The notes: generated from the letters alone by a model not told the origin. DNA of 64,000 nt from Isoetes taiwanensis (GCA_021234155.1 JAJEKV010000003.1:9486413-9550412), one strand, 5' to 3'. Shown: positions 31,466-43,316, counted from the stretch's first letter. Translations and numbers: made by a program.

Positions 31466-32260
31466 TAATGTACTGGCATATATCAAAGTCGCCTTTTTTT
31501 TCTTATTCGTGACAATAAAAGGAAAAAAGGGGGCAAACATTTTAACCACTTCAAATTTTAATTTTAACGACTTCAAATTTTAAGGGGAAAGAAAGGGGGG
31601 AAATTCTATACTTAACGTGCTATTTTTCGGCATTCTTTCATCTGATCTCTTGGCTAGGGCGAACTACTGAGCCTATGGCGCCAGAACCTTGGCGATCTTG
31701 GCGAACTTCCGGAAAGCCCTGGCTCAACGTTACATTTGGTCTTCTTTCCTCTTCGCATTTATTTTTGCTTCAGCCGCTGATCTTTAGTCTTCTGGCTTTT
31801 GTATACAGATTTGCTATGGAGCTTCCCTTTGACATCTTCATAGCCACGGCGGCATGTGCCATCTTAGATTTAGAGAGATGATTTTGGTAGCTAAATCACT
31901 TCTGAGAAAATGTCAGAAGGGGTTCTGGCTTTATGCATTTCGGATTTTGCTGGCCAGTTGCTTGTGGTAGCGATTCTATCCTGAACTCTGGTGTTAATGC
32001 TAACGCGTTCTTGATCTTTTGGCATGCATGCTTGGATTCTCTGATGATGATATATGTCTGGCCCAGAAAAGCTCGAGGAAGGGAGTGGTTCATAATGTCT
32101 TAGAGTTGCCATGACGTTTTGCTGGTGGCTTAGATTCTTCAGCAAACACGGGTGCCCATTCTGTGCAAGTAGATAACCAGGTAACCATGATCTGCCATTA
32201 TTTCATTTTTTAAGGGATTAATATATAGTGTGCCAACGTGCTATGGCCCGGACAGTCACT
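31466..32260. other. No recognisable gene
   Basis: Short ORFs at 31675-31881 and on the minus strand at 31891-32145 have no motifs. A local duplicate of ACTTCAAATTTTA lies at 31549 and 31569. Confidence 0.45.
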
Positions 32261-32265
32261 AAGGT

Positions 32266-33640
32266 TTGGTTAAGTGCATTACAGTAGGTGATGGTGCCGT
32301 TGCTAAAACTTGCATGCTGATCTCCAACAACAATGTTTCCAACTGTAAGCTTTCAGACTTCTTCTTTACTTTTGGAATTGTAGACATGGTTTCTTATTTA
32401 AGACACCAAAGCTACGATCATCATGTTATAATCCAGTTTTATAAATTGCTTCATGCCAGGACTACGTGCCTACTGTAGTACTGTCTTTGATAATTTTAGT
32501 GCAAACGTTGTGGTAGATGGGAACGCTATCAATCTCGGCTTTTGGGATACAGCAGGTAATCTTTGCCCTAAAACCTATGCTTTCTATACTGTCCAAGTGC
32601 ATTCCATACGAACTTAAATAGTGTTAGTTAGGTGATGAGGATGCAAAAAAATATATGTGCTGGGCTTTACATTGCATAGCAAGAGGGGGACTTTGCATAT
32701 TACATTGAACATGTAGAAGGCATTAGTGGGTTATCATTTGAAAGTTTTACATTTAGGCATATCTCTACCATCATGCATCAATCACTTTTTTTCTTTTTTT
32801 AGATTATATTAACATTAATACCTGCAAAGAAATGCTTGGAGTTGTTTGAATGTTTTATGCCCAATGTTCTTTCTTCATTCTCATATTAATGAATGATGGA
32901 GATTTAAGTCTATGTGTATATGAATTGCTCGTATTTGATGTTTTCATGCTACCTTATCATGCTTACAAAACAATGCGCATGCTCTGCAGGACAAGAAGAT
33001 TATAACAGACTTCACTCTCTAAGATATCGAGGGGCAGATGTATTTCTCCTGGCATTCCCTCTCATCAACAAGGTTAGTTATGAAAACATTTCTAAAAAGA
33101 TGGTTATGTGTTTAAATATTTGGCTTATAGATACCAGTTTATATAGCATTTAATATGGTTTGATGGCAATATTGGTGTGCAGTGGATTCCAGAATTGAGG
33201 CATTGTGCTCCTTCTTCTCTATTATTCTTGTTGGAACAAAAATAGGTTAGTTGAAGTTTGAAGATACATTTCAGTTTTTATTCTTCTTGTTACAAAAAAT
33301 TGATTGTCTGAAGCAGCTGTTATTGTTAATATTGTTTATGCTGTCTTCTAGTATGCTTAAGTAAATTAGAATGGATATTTAGGTGTTGAATCATATTGAC
33401 TTATTTGCATGTCTATTGTTACGTCTCCGTGGTGAGTGGTGATAAGCAGTTGTTGCTGACCATCTTGGAGCTGCTCCAATAACCACTACTCAAGTAATGT
33501 CAAGCAGGTAATACTTAGATATTTTTTTCCTTCGATTTTTTAGAGAAGCGAATCTTGCATTATCTGGAGTTGCAGAATGTGAATGCTGTCTTTAATGCAG
33601 CTATGAAGATTGTCCTCCAGCCCCTAAAGTAGGAAACATG
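32266..33640 (+). pseudogene. ROP: ROP/RAC small GTPase pseudogene with introns
   Basis: The locus keeps the exon order of a plant ROP GTPase, a plasma-membrane molecular switch for polarity. Exon 1 (to 32344) has KCITVGDGAVAKTCMLIS, with the P-loop Gly changed to Ala (GAVAKT for GAVGKT), and a GTAAGC donor. Exon 2 (32460-32555) has DYVPT, a small insertion, [20 protein letters not shown] and DTA, with a GTAAT donor. Exon 3 (32990-33099) has [20 protein letters not shown] and SYENISKK. Its donor is ATGG instead of GT. Exon 4 (33183 on) has WIPELRHCAP, then is truncated. Later pieces give a degraded DHLGAAPITT (about 33455) and NVNAVFNAAMKIVLQPLK (about 33580). Frameshifts, the damaged P-loop and lost donor show a non-processed pseudogene. 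The prenylated C terminus is not recognisable. Confidence 0.88.
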
Positions 33641-34420
33641 AAAAAATAAGCACAACTATTTGTTGTTTGTGGCTATGGCTTGCTTTTTTTCTACTTTTCA
33701 TGTCTGATTGGAGTTATTTGGGTTCGATTCCCAAAAAGGCTTTTGAAAAGTTTTCTTTAGAACCTCGTGTCATTATTTGAGAAAGACCACACTTGAAAAA
33801 CAAATGGTGTAAAAAACTATGTGTGGAGAGTAGGAAGAATAGAAAAAAAGAGAGAAAAAATTACAGGGAAAAAAACCACACAGAAAAAACATCATGTCTC
33901 AAAAAAGAAACGAAAAAACTGTGGGTTACTATTAGAAAAACAATAGCAAAAAAATTAGCAAAGAAATTACACGTAGCGCTTTTTTTGAGGTCGTTGTGTA
34001 TGAGTATTTTTATTTGAAACCACTAATTTCCCATTTAAACTAATATAGCAAAATGGCCTTCATTTCCAATTCGAGGATGCCTTGTTATGTTTATTAAACC
34101 AATACTGGTTCAATCGTCTAAACCACCATTTATTTGTGAAAATATTATTTGTAGTTAGCTTATGATTTTTGACAAAAAACTGAGACGCTTTAATCTATGG
34201 CACAACGCTAGTTCATTGAAAAAAATGTAGACAACTTCGTGTAAAGACTAATTTTAGTTCCACACACAATTAATGCCAGATCATTATTGGTTTATGGCCT
34301 AGACCACATACTTAAAACATACCAAAAAATCACTATTATAAACACACCAATAAACTAAATAAATAAACTACCTTAAAGAACTATGGTGGTGAACTATGGT
34401 AAGTAACTAGTCGTGGTTAT
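33641..34420. other. A-rich spacer
   Basis: A Lys-rich ORF at 33793-34017 is translation of A-rich DNA. No gene recognised. Confidence 0.5.
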
Positions 34421-35071
34421 TCAACACATTAACCCACTTAGTAACATTATTTTATTATAGTGGTTTCGTTTAAAAAGTGATGGAAAAAAATGATAACGAT
34501 TTTTATTTGGGGGCCTTGTGAATAGTGGATTATCAAGCAAACTCCTTTGTTGTTGCAATCCAAATGCAATTGAGTTTATTCTTTTTTTAACATTGACAGA
34601 GACATCCACGAGAGCCATCATTTGAGTATAAACTAGTGGAAGCAATAGAATAGTTCGAATATACGTCGGAGAGAAGGAGCATGAGTAATGACATTCCATG
34701 TTTTTAGACTTGCAAGCACGACAAATCACTTGATGTTGCATGTTTGTCAAGTGGTAGTAAAGATATGGATTGTACAAGCTATAAGGTGGTACATCAAATT
34801 GGTTTCCTTGGACAATGGACATTGTCCTGCGATTGGAGCTATAATATTGGCATCTACCGCAGACAGCGCAGACATCAAGAAGCTTGATCGAATTTCGCGT
34901 CATTTCGAGCCATTTCTCATGGCTCCGATTGACATCTAGCCATGAAGCTGCTGATGGGAGCAGTGCGATCTTTCTGCGTTTTCTTGTTTTTTGTCTTGCA
35001 TGCTCACGTTTATCCCTTAGTGTCAAAGACTGCGTAGTCCTTGGCATGTTTAATTTTCGTTTTTCCTGCAT
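34421..35071 (-). CDS. Unrecognised ORF with Cys pairs, basic N terminus
   Basis: The frame starts MQEKRKLNMPRTTQSLTLRD, is strongly basic to about residue 35 (KTRKRRK), and has CAVCGRC near 69-75 and CRAC near 117-120, the layout of a zinc-binding pair. Helitron transposases often carry Cys-rich domains upstream of the Rep region, and this ORF is on the same strand 4.7 kb upstream of the Rep-helicase. A link is therefore possible but unproven, because a plus-strand ROP pseudogene lies between. The C-terminal third looks like read-through into non-coding sequence. No family is assigned. Confidence 0.35.
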   Translation of the reverse strand: MQEKRKLNMPRTTQSLTLRDKREHARQKTRKRRKIALLPSAASWLDVNRSHEKWLEMTRNSIKLLDVCAVCGRCQYYSSNRRTMSIVQGNQFDVPPYSLYNPYLYYHLTNMQHQVICRACKSKNMECHYSCSFSPTYIRTILLLPLVYTQMMALVDVSVNVKKRINSIAFGLQQQRSLLDNPLFTRPPNKNRYHFFPSLFKRNHYNKIMLLSGLMC

Positions 35072-35752
35072 GATTTGTATGCAAAAGTTGTTCTTTTATT
35101 TTGAGTTCTTAGTTTCTTAACGTTTGTTACTATTACACTAGAAGCAAGATATCGGGTAGTGAAATGGATGCTACGAAGTGCTATGTCTAACTTTTTATAG
35201 ACCAGATGTTTGTAAACATTAAAGTGCAAGTGAAAATGAGTTGTTTTGTTCCATTATTTGAAATTCCAACTTTGTGAAGTTTATAGCCATGCCATTATTT
35301 GAGAGACCAAGAAAATGAGTATTTATGGGAATACCTACTTGTCGCAATAGAATTTGGGGTGCAAAATCGCTGACCAATTCTCTATTTATAAACTCAAGAT
35401 CTGTCGCAGAAAAAAAAAATACGATGGGAAATATAAAAATAAACACGTAATAGATACTTACATACATGAAATGACGTGATGGATGCTAAAAGATGCTATG
35501 TTTGACTCTTTAAGATTCTATGAGAAGAAGTCTTTGTATTGATGTGAAATAATGTCTATTTCAAAGCATATCTAATGCAATAGTCACAAGAGAAGAATAA
35601 AATTCTATAGAAGTGCATAAAACTGTATAAGCAATAATAGTTTTTCCATTGTTTGCATATAAGTAATATACATTGAATTGAATTGGATAAAAAAGTTAAT
35701 GAAATGTCATTTATCCCTTTTCCAGAATGTTTTCTTCAGATAATTAGACACT
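35072..35752. other. No recognisable gene
   Basis: AT-rich. An 82-codon minus-strand ORF at 35219-35467 has no motif. Confidence 0.45.
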
Positions 35753-36245
35753 TCATGAAGACGAGCTTGCTTCTTCGATGTCTTTATTAATTTTTAATGT
35801 TGCTACTTGCGCTTCCTTATAGGCACGATAAATTGGATCCGTCTTAAGAAGGAAGGCTTCAACCTCTTCAGACACACTTGTACTGATACTTGAGCAATCA
35901 GTTAAGTGCTCATAGAGATATCTATCAGCGGATACTTCTTCAGAACTTTCTGACGAGATCTCAATAATGGAGATTGGTTTTGAAACTTCTTCATCAACAG
36001 CTTCAGTCAAGTTACCCCTAATATCTTGATTGTCGAACCACGCATTATTAATGATTTTAGTGTTATCTGCCTGCGATTCTAACAACGGAAGCCATGATAT
36101 CGTGCGAAATTCATTACCATCCTTCAAGATATAAAGACTAATTACAAGCCTCTGTAAATCCAATGAACTATCAACGTCTTCATAATGTTTGCCATAGCAA
36201 TAATTTCTTAAATCCAACTCAGATTGTGTCTCATTTTCACACTTG
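35753..36245 (-). CDS. Unrecognised acidic ORF 3' of the LINE
   Basis: The frame continues from the LINE tail into a plausible protein segment (NYCYGKHYEDVDSSLDLQRL, SWLPLLESQADNT, then Ser/Glu-rich ISIIEISSESSEEVS and EVEAFLLKTDPIYRAYKEAQ) ending at 35753. Upstream codons derive from the inserted LINE, so the LINE may have cut the gene's N terminus. Family unknown. Confidence 0.4.
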
Positions 36246-36264
36246 CTTTTTTTTATCCTTGTAT

Positions 36265-37560
36265 CAAAGGATTGAAATAGAATAGAATAGAATAGTTTTT
36301 TTAACGTCCACGAAGACCAATAGGTCATGGGACCCATACAATGGGCTAGTACAATCATTACTACTAGGATTAAAAAACCCCTGCCTCAAAAGGTTTTCAA
36401 GGGAAAAACCTTTGCAGTAATGATGATACTAGACAAGCTTAGATAATGACTACTGAGGGCTCAGTAATTGCAGACGTTTATCTAGAACCTCAAGTATGTA
36501 TAATGCCAAGTCATGCACAGATGGTGCGCTGAGAAGTTGTGGAAGCGTGGAATGGAATGCTAAGGTCGAAAAATGATTCCGGACTATCTCAAAAGCAGGG
36601 CAACTCAGAAGAGTATGGCTTTCATCTTCAATAACACATGAATCGGGCACATAGTCTCGCTTCGCCGCGGCAATTGCGGCGCTCCCATCTATCTCAATCA
36701 ACTGTTTGTGGGACCGTCGCGAATTGATGCAATAGCTACAAGCTTGTTCTGGACAATGAAGCAAGCAAATAAGCTTGGGGCCCCGTGCCAAAGTGGGATT
36801 TATGTGTGCATGATAATGACCGGTTTTCACTTGGGCCAAAGTAAGCTGCGTCCCATATCTTTTGAGAAAAACGACCATTAAGATAGTGTTGCAAAAGCTT
36901 CGGGATCGAACCGGCAAGCATCGGCGAGTGCTTTCGCGGTTTACCCCAACGCGATGCAAACCATGTAGTGCAATGCTCTTTCCAACATCGTTTCAAACGC
37001 CGAGGAGATTCACCATGGCAAGTGCAAGAACGGGGATACCTAACATCGTCCATGTGGTGCACCTTGCGTATATAGTGGAGATGGCGCTTCATGGCGGGAA
37101 TGTTGAAGAGGCCAAAACACATCTCTTTGTAAAAGAATAGCATAGGGCACCGTTCTTTTAACTCAAGGTCGTAAGTGAGAAAGGACTTTTGCACCCCGCT
37201 CAAGCTCTCCCAAGCACTAGCACTAATGGCAGGCCCCACACTTGAGAACCATACAAGAAAACAGGCTCTACCAAAGCCCGAAACAAGTGGGCTTTCCGTG
37301 GCCAATCATGAATTTCTGCGCGAAAACAATTGTTTTGCATTGCATAGAGTGCTCTCCATCCAGCAGCCACCCGCTTGGTAATACACTGTTCCCAGAGTGT
37401 GTTCTTACAGAATTCTACACCAAGATACTTGTAGCTATCTACAACTTCAACTTCGCGGCTATCATAGTGCATTATTTGAAAGAGATTTTGCGAGTACTTC
37501 ACCCGTTTGTTTGAAGATCCTTGTCGACTTGAACTTGGAAGATTAGACATTGATTGCTCT
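36265..37560 (-). mobile_element. 5'-truncated non-LTR retrotransposon (LINE) with (CTATT)n tail
   Basis: Successive frames encode the end of reverse transcriptase (VVDSYKYLGVEFCKN, WRALYAMQNNCF, LFRALVEPVFLYGSQVWGLP). A C-terminal region with Trp/Arg-rich helices follows, then a CCHC-like finger: CPEQACSYC, then DESHTLLSCPAFE. At least two frameshifts (around 37220 and 36850) break the ORF. The 3' UTR ends GGACGTTAAAAAAA plus CTATT repeats (36265-36300). The catalytic palm (YxDD) is outside the retained part. The 5' truncation near 37560 is typical of LINE insertions. Confidence 0.85.
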
Positions 37561-39124
37561 TGTTAATCAATCAATTAAATTTTGATAATGGTTTGCTGGA
37601 AAGAAGGTGCCTGTTGTTAGAAGGCTCAAGTGTGTCAATTATTGGTCGTTCGTTTGTGCTTTTGCTTATTGGTCGTTTTTTAATTTCGCTAGCCTTAGAT
37701 CTTAAAAAATTAAGATCCTACGATAAATTAAGTTTTGAAAATCCTATTCCATTTGTATGTTGTACGGCTAATGTGGAGCATATACAATGTAGAGAAGATT
37801 CAAAATAGCTATGTCGTTGGAATGTGCTCAACGTGTTGATGTGTTTGGTATTATCTTGTGGCACCTCAAATTTTGCTGACACATACTCTAGCTACAGCTA
37901 TAAATTAAGCTAGTCTAGAGAATTTCAACCGTTGGGCTTTGCCAATATTCATAGATTGTTCTAAAACTGCACTAGTCTCATATGCCTATACCTTTATACC
38001 AACAGTTTGACATGCAGTATCCTTGAAAAGCTGGGTAATTGTTCTGCTTTGATTCATTTTAAGCAAGCTCTAAACTTTATTTATTTGTCATGTAAGATAA
38101 CCCATTTATTTGAGATATCTTACATCTCTATAAGTTAAAACTGTATTCCAACAGTCTAAATAGAATACCGTCTAATTTTGATATATCAAACTTTGTGGTC
38201 ATAGAATACAACAAAATAATTTGGTAGGACAAATTCCACCTTACTTACAAGAGGGCTTGTACTGCTCTCAAGAATACTATGTGGAGGTGCGGGTATTTTG
38301 CTTGCAGTCTTGCAATGGTTATAATCTCCCTTTTGTGCTTCCACTTCTCCAAGACTATCAGCAGACCTGTAACTGCATAACAACAGAAATACCTTGTGAG
38401 ACTTGAATTTGCCAGGTATAAATCATCCTAAACACCAAGCATGCTGCCAGGGAAATGCCAGTAAATATCTCCATTGCGATGTGATTTCCAGGGAATATAA
38501 TTCACATCTACTATGAACTTTAAATTCTAGGACAAACAGATCATGTAAATTCTGGAGAATATCAGAGTGGGCATTTTGAGGTTAAAAGACGCGAGGAGGA
38601 CTAGAGATTCGTTTCTATTCGTTTCGTCTATCAAATGCCAAATGCAAGTATTGTTCCTCTATCAAATATTCATTGCAAATAAACTGCAATGAGAAGTAAA
38701 TATATATTGCACATACGTATTTATTGCTTGTAAATTATGCATGAGACTAACGTGCAGCCTGGGCATAATGGGGCAGGTAGATGTATTATTCAGGCTGCTC
38801 CTCCTGGCATTCTGTCACATAGGGAAGTTTACATATCCATTTTCATACTTTTAAGACAACTATCCAATTGTGGGCCTCTTTGTCCTTTCTATTCTAAATT
38901 CTGAGAAATGCATGCAGAACTATATATCTTTCAAGCCCTTTTTAGAGCCTGTTTATCTTTCAAGCCTTGTTTCATGTAGTAGCCATAATGGCCACTACAT
39001 CTATTTGTGAATAGATCAAAATATATTCAATGGAAAATGCTAAGCAAATGTATCGTACTCTAAGTTATCCAAGAATGTCCTGAATGGGGGCTTAAGCTCA
39101 GGCGTCCAGAATCTGAAGTGCATT

Positions 39125-40440
39125 GTTGCATCCACACTATACATGGACATCTAAATTTGAACAAGCCATGGAATTACTGCTGCATGCATCATTGGGTCTG
39201 GGGCTACAAAAAATAACGTGGGCTTTTTCAGAAATTACGAAATCTATGCGGGCAATGGTATTGCCGATGGTATGACATTTCTTGCCTGATTGCTGCCTTT
39301 GGAAAATGGACCTCACATTTGAGATCGGTATGCATTACTTTGGCTCAAACTCTGTGCACATTTGAGACAATGGATTTAGGACTTAAATGTTCTGTTGTAC
39401 AAATTATAGTAGTTCAGAAGTAAGTTATGGGGCGAGAACAAAAAGGTATGTGTAAATAGTCTCATGTACTGGCTGCCACTGTGAATGATTATAGCAAGAA
39501 ATATTAAATTGCTTCCACACTATACATGGACGTCTAAATTTGAACAAACCATGGAATTATTGCTGCATGCATCATTGGGTCTGGCGCTACAAAAAGTAAC
39601 ATGGGCTTTTTCAGAAATTACGATCTTGGCAGCGGTTCGATAGACATGCAAAACGTGAGGCAATTGCAGATGTAGAGGAAGTATTTAATAGCATTCTAGT
39701 TAGAAAATCTGAGGCAGTTGCAGAGGTAGACGAAGTATTTAATGGCATTCTAGTTAGAGAGAATATTTTCTGGAACACCTTGCCTTCAGCACATGCTGAT
39801 AATCGATTTGCTCACAGAGGACTCAAATCTAAAACTCGTGCAGCTAAATGGCTGCTGCCAAAATGCCATGACATTTCTTGCCTGATTGAAAGCCTATGCT
39901 AGCATGTTAGCCATGAAAGGACAATGTTGCTAAGCCCAATGGAAGGACATATCAATGCTAAGCCATAAGTTATGGGGCGAGAACAAAAAGGTATGATTTT
40001 GTTCATTGATACCTAAGCCATCACAGATGGTTTTCAAGTACAGATAAATTCCATGGGAATACATCTCACTGATTATAGCAAGAAATATTAAATCCTATTT
40101 CTAAAAAAGCATCACAAAACTTACGGAAGAGAATACTTTTTCCTTGAAGGAATCGTCTTCAAATCAAACACTCGGATAAATGCACCTACAACACCAAATC
40201 AGTGAATGAAGCCAAAGGAAAATTAACCATGCAACTTCATGTAGGGTGGCTCAAACTCTGTGCACATTTGAGACAATGGATCTAAGACTTAAATGTTCTG
40301 TTGTACAAATTATAGTAGTTCAGAAGTAAGTTATGGGGCAAGAACAAAAAGGTATGTGTAAATAGTCTCATGTACTGGCTGCCACTGTGAATGATTATAG
40401 CAAGAAATATTAAATTGCTTCCACACTATATATATGGCTT
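39125..40440. repeat. Locally duplicated non-coding segments
   Basis: 39130-39240 (CACACTATACATGGACATCT onward) recurs at 39512-39625. 39340-39530 (GGCTCAAACTCTGTGCACAT onward) recurs at 40246-40430. Phrases with GAAGTATTTAATAGCATTCT and its variant recur at 39680 and 39735. The region is built of shuffled, slightly diverged segments; no gene was seen. Confidence 0.8.
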
Positions 40441-40610
40441 TAAGGTGAGCATGCCGGTTTCAAGGGACACTAGAAGGAATGATGGACGGATGAATTTATT
40501 CAAATTTAGGGAAGAACACTAGAAGCTATGAGATGAATAATACACATGTAAACTTTGAACAGTAGGAGAAACCATGGAAAAATTCAAAGTCACCTACAAG
40601 TATGCAACGA

Positions 40611-40926
40611 AGGGCAACGATGCTTTTGTAAGTTAGTAAGAACACCAAATTCCTTCGGTTGCAAGTTGAGTTCACTTTGGAATAGAAATCTAAGAAGAAT
40701 CAAACCATCCTTGCTCCCACTGGAGGAGTGGAAGGCCAATAAGATAGGACCAACCGCAACGATGCTTTTGTAAGTTAGTAAGAACACCAAATTCCTTCGG
40801 TTGCAAGTTGAGTTCACGGTTTAGACACAAGGCAGCATCTACGTGCAATTGGAATAGAAATCTAAGAAGAATCAAACCATCATTGCTCCCACTGGAGGAG
40901 TGGAAGGCCAATAAGATAGGACCAAC
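40611..40926. repeat. Tandem duplication of about 140-170 bp
   Basis: The unit from ACGATGCTTTTGTAAGTTAG to GGCCAATAAGATAGGACCAA occurs twice. The second has a 33-base insertion (GGTTTAGACACAAGGCAGCA and following). Copy B shows the same arrangement at 59037-59350. Confidence 0.85.
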
Positions 40927-41466
40927 CTAAAGCACAATCTCGGTACAAATTGACAAACAAAATATAAACATCAAAGGCACATTACCGGCATATAGGGTTC
41001 TTACCAGATACGAATCCTTCGGCTTTGTTAATATGAGGAGAGGAAGAAATGTAAGATCACACTTGGACGAATGCACCTACAAAAACAAGAAATCTTTAAT
41101 ACAAAAGGAACCGGTTTTGGATTTAGGAGCAACAACGAAGCCCATATACGTTCTTACCAGATCGGAATCCTTTGGCTCTGTTAATAGGAGGAGAGGAAGA
41201 AATGAAAATTGCGGTTAGTCACAGAAAGAAGGAATTGGACAAGCGAAACCAAAAAAATAAAGGCTCGATGGACGGAGGGAGTTATTTCGCGACCTTCTCC
41301 ATCTCCGTGCTATTTTTAGCCATTTTTTCTAATTTTCTTGGCCATTGATTCGTAAAAGAGAGGATCTGAAGGTGCAGAACATGCCACCTCACGTTTTGCT
41401 TACTTGGAACTGCTACGTGGATAGCCTAGAATTGCAAGGAGGGTTGCACGCTTGGTTAGGGCGGGC

Positions 41467-41469
<3 letters not shown>

Positions 41470-41504
<35 letters not shown>
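41470..41504. repeat. Poly-A tract of about 35 bases
   Basis: A long A run, followed at 41597 by a second run of about 19 A and a GA repeat. Between them is a CGACGC-rich segment with short inverted pieces. In copy B the runs are shorter and interrupted. Confidence 0.8.
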
Positions 41505-41507
<3 letters not shown>

Positions 41508-41637
41508 AATTTCGCGTCGCGAGAATTCTTCAGATCGCTGCGACGCCGAAAATATTTTCAGCGACGCGTCTGATTTAAGGTTTCACGCACACGAAAAAAA
41601 AAAAAAAAAAAAAGAGAGAGAGAATTTTATCGAACTG

Positions 41638-41985
41638 CTTTTTGCTCCCTCGCTTTCCAATGGTTGATTCTCAAGACCAAGCATGTGTACCGGTTTAGAG
41701 CAATGAATATCACACTCCAACTCTCATCCGTCTGTTCCCGGGGAGGTGGGGGCCCACAAAGAAATTCTCTCGGAAATGTTTTTGCTCCATGCTTTCCAAT
41801 GATTGATTCTCAAGACCAAGCATGTGTACTAGTTTAGAACAATGAAAATCACACTCCAACTCTCATCCGTCTGCTCTCATGGGGCCACAAAAAAATTCTA
41901 TCGGAAATGTTTTTGCTCCGTGCTTTTCAATGGTTGATTCTCAAGACCAAGCATGTGTACGAGTTTAGAGCAATGAACATCACAC
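41638..41985. repeat. Three tandem units of about 135 bp
   Basis: Units begin at TTTTTGCTCC (41639, 41776, 41909) and contain GATTCTCAAGACCAAGCATG, GTGTAC, TTTAGA-CAATGA and CACACTC. The second and third are progressively shorter at the end. Non-coding. Confidence 0.85.
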
Positions 41986-42106
41986 TCGATTGAAGCAAAT
42001 ATCTCGGTGCATGCTTCTTCGTAACAGAAAGTAGTCCCTGCTTCTGCAAGGCCATTTGTTACTTATCACAAGAAACCTACTTTGTTTGACGTAGAATTGA
42101 AGACTC

Positions 42107-42355
42107 GTGTCCAATGAAGCTACATATAATGCTTCTCAATAAGGACTTTCTGCCACACATTTGCATACGACAAAATCCACCAAGTAGATCTTAGCAATCC
42201 CCTTGTGCCTAAGCACCATGTTTAGTTGCCGCTTAGTTGATTTTATTTATTTTTTTAAAAGCAAAGGTAATTAACTTTTTTGTTTGGTTAATATTTAAAA
42301 GGTGAATTTCTATGTATATCTAAGATAAGTTATATGAAATAAAATACATATACAT
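42107..42355. repeat. Second locus of the 270-bp dispersed repeat
   Basis: Closely matches 9568-9845; see that entry. It lacks the short GATGCCGTCTCAATGTAAG segment. Confidence 0.8.
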
Positions 42356-42599
42356 ATACCTCCCTTAGCGAACGAAGCCCATCACATTGTCCTCATAAGG
42401 CTTAAATAGGAGATAACATTGTGATATAATCTACATTCCATTCCTCATAGCTATGTCCATTCATGCCCCGCCAAACTGAAAATTTGAGAATGGAATTACA
42501 AAAAAGGGACGCTTATGAATGCAATATAAAATAGAGGTTTAAATATAGCTACTGATACAGCCTCAGTTGAACCAGCATTTGTGCAATAACAATATCGCA

Positions 42600-42800
42600 A
42601 TCTAGAACTAATGACAAGGATTTACTCTGTTCTAATTTCCAAAAAACGGATTCGCTGCATGGAATGTCAAACACATTGCACACTATTTCTAAATCTCCAC
42701 ATCTCGCATACATATCAATTAACATTTCAAAACACCAACCTGGTTGGTCTGCTGTTTTCATGATGCACGTCGTCATAAACTGGAATATATCCTGAAACAT
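42600..42800 (-). pseudogene. Pentatricopeptide repeat (PPR) fragment
   Basis: One repeat of a plant PLS-type PPR protein is readable: GWCFEMLIDMYARCGDLEIV followed by CNVFDIPCSESVFW. LIDMYARCGDL is the hallmark of the family, which binds organellar RNA for editing or processing. Only about one and a half repeats remain, with no start, signal or DYW domain, so it is a relic. A copy with more changes lies near 61010-61190. Confidence 0.75.
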
Positions 42801-43020
42801 ACTTCAAACGCCTCATCATAATCCCAGACTTTCCATCGATGTCAATGACTGTCTTCCACTATCATTAGAAAACTTATGGGGTATTAAAAGGTCTATATAG
42901 ATTTGATGATAAGAAAATACGCAACCAATAAGATTGAAGGCCTTGACAGGTACAGTTGGCATTTTCTTCACTCTTTTCCACATGGCATAGTCCTATTGGT
43001 TAAGGGTTTGCCCGGGTTCT

Positions 43021-43254
43021 CTAGGCTGCCCCCTTTTTTTTGGACTTTTGCATTGAATCTATAACCAACTCGTCATAAAAAACAAAACTAGTTTTAATGC
43101 TCGATTTTTCCCCCGTCCAAAGATTCCCATGAGAAATTCGAAAGGGAGAGAATGCATAGAACCCATCCTTCTGAAGCTTTGCCGCACGCTGGGCAATTTG
43201 AAGCACGAAATACAGTAATCCCCATTCAAGCGAATAGGTATAGCTTATCTTCAC
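43021..43254 (-). other. Short unassigned ORF
   Basis: Reads FVLQIAQRAAKLQKDGFYAF then SHGNLWTGEKSSIKTSFVFY before stopping at 43021. It is compositionally protein-like, divergently placed 60 bases from the gene at 43317. Copy B breaks it. No family recognised. Confidence 0.3.
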
Positions 43255-43316
43255 TTACCGATGAGTCTTTTTTCTTCTAAAATTTTGGTTGGAACTCACT
43301 TCTTGTAATTTTGCAG

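Noticed and set aside
33793-34017. Lys-rich small protein
   Set aside because: Translation of A-rich DNA with no other coding sign.
36265-36300. Independent microsatellite
   Set aside because: The CTATT run directly follows a LINE 3' end and matches the tail behaviour of the SINEs, so it is treated as part of the element.
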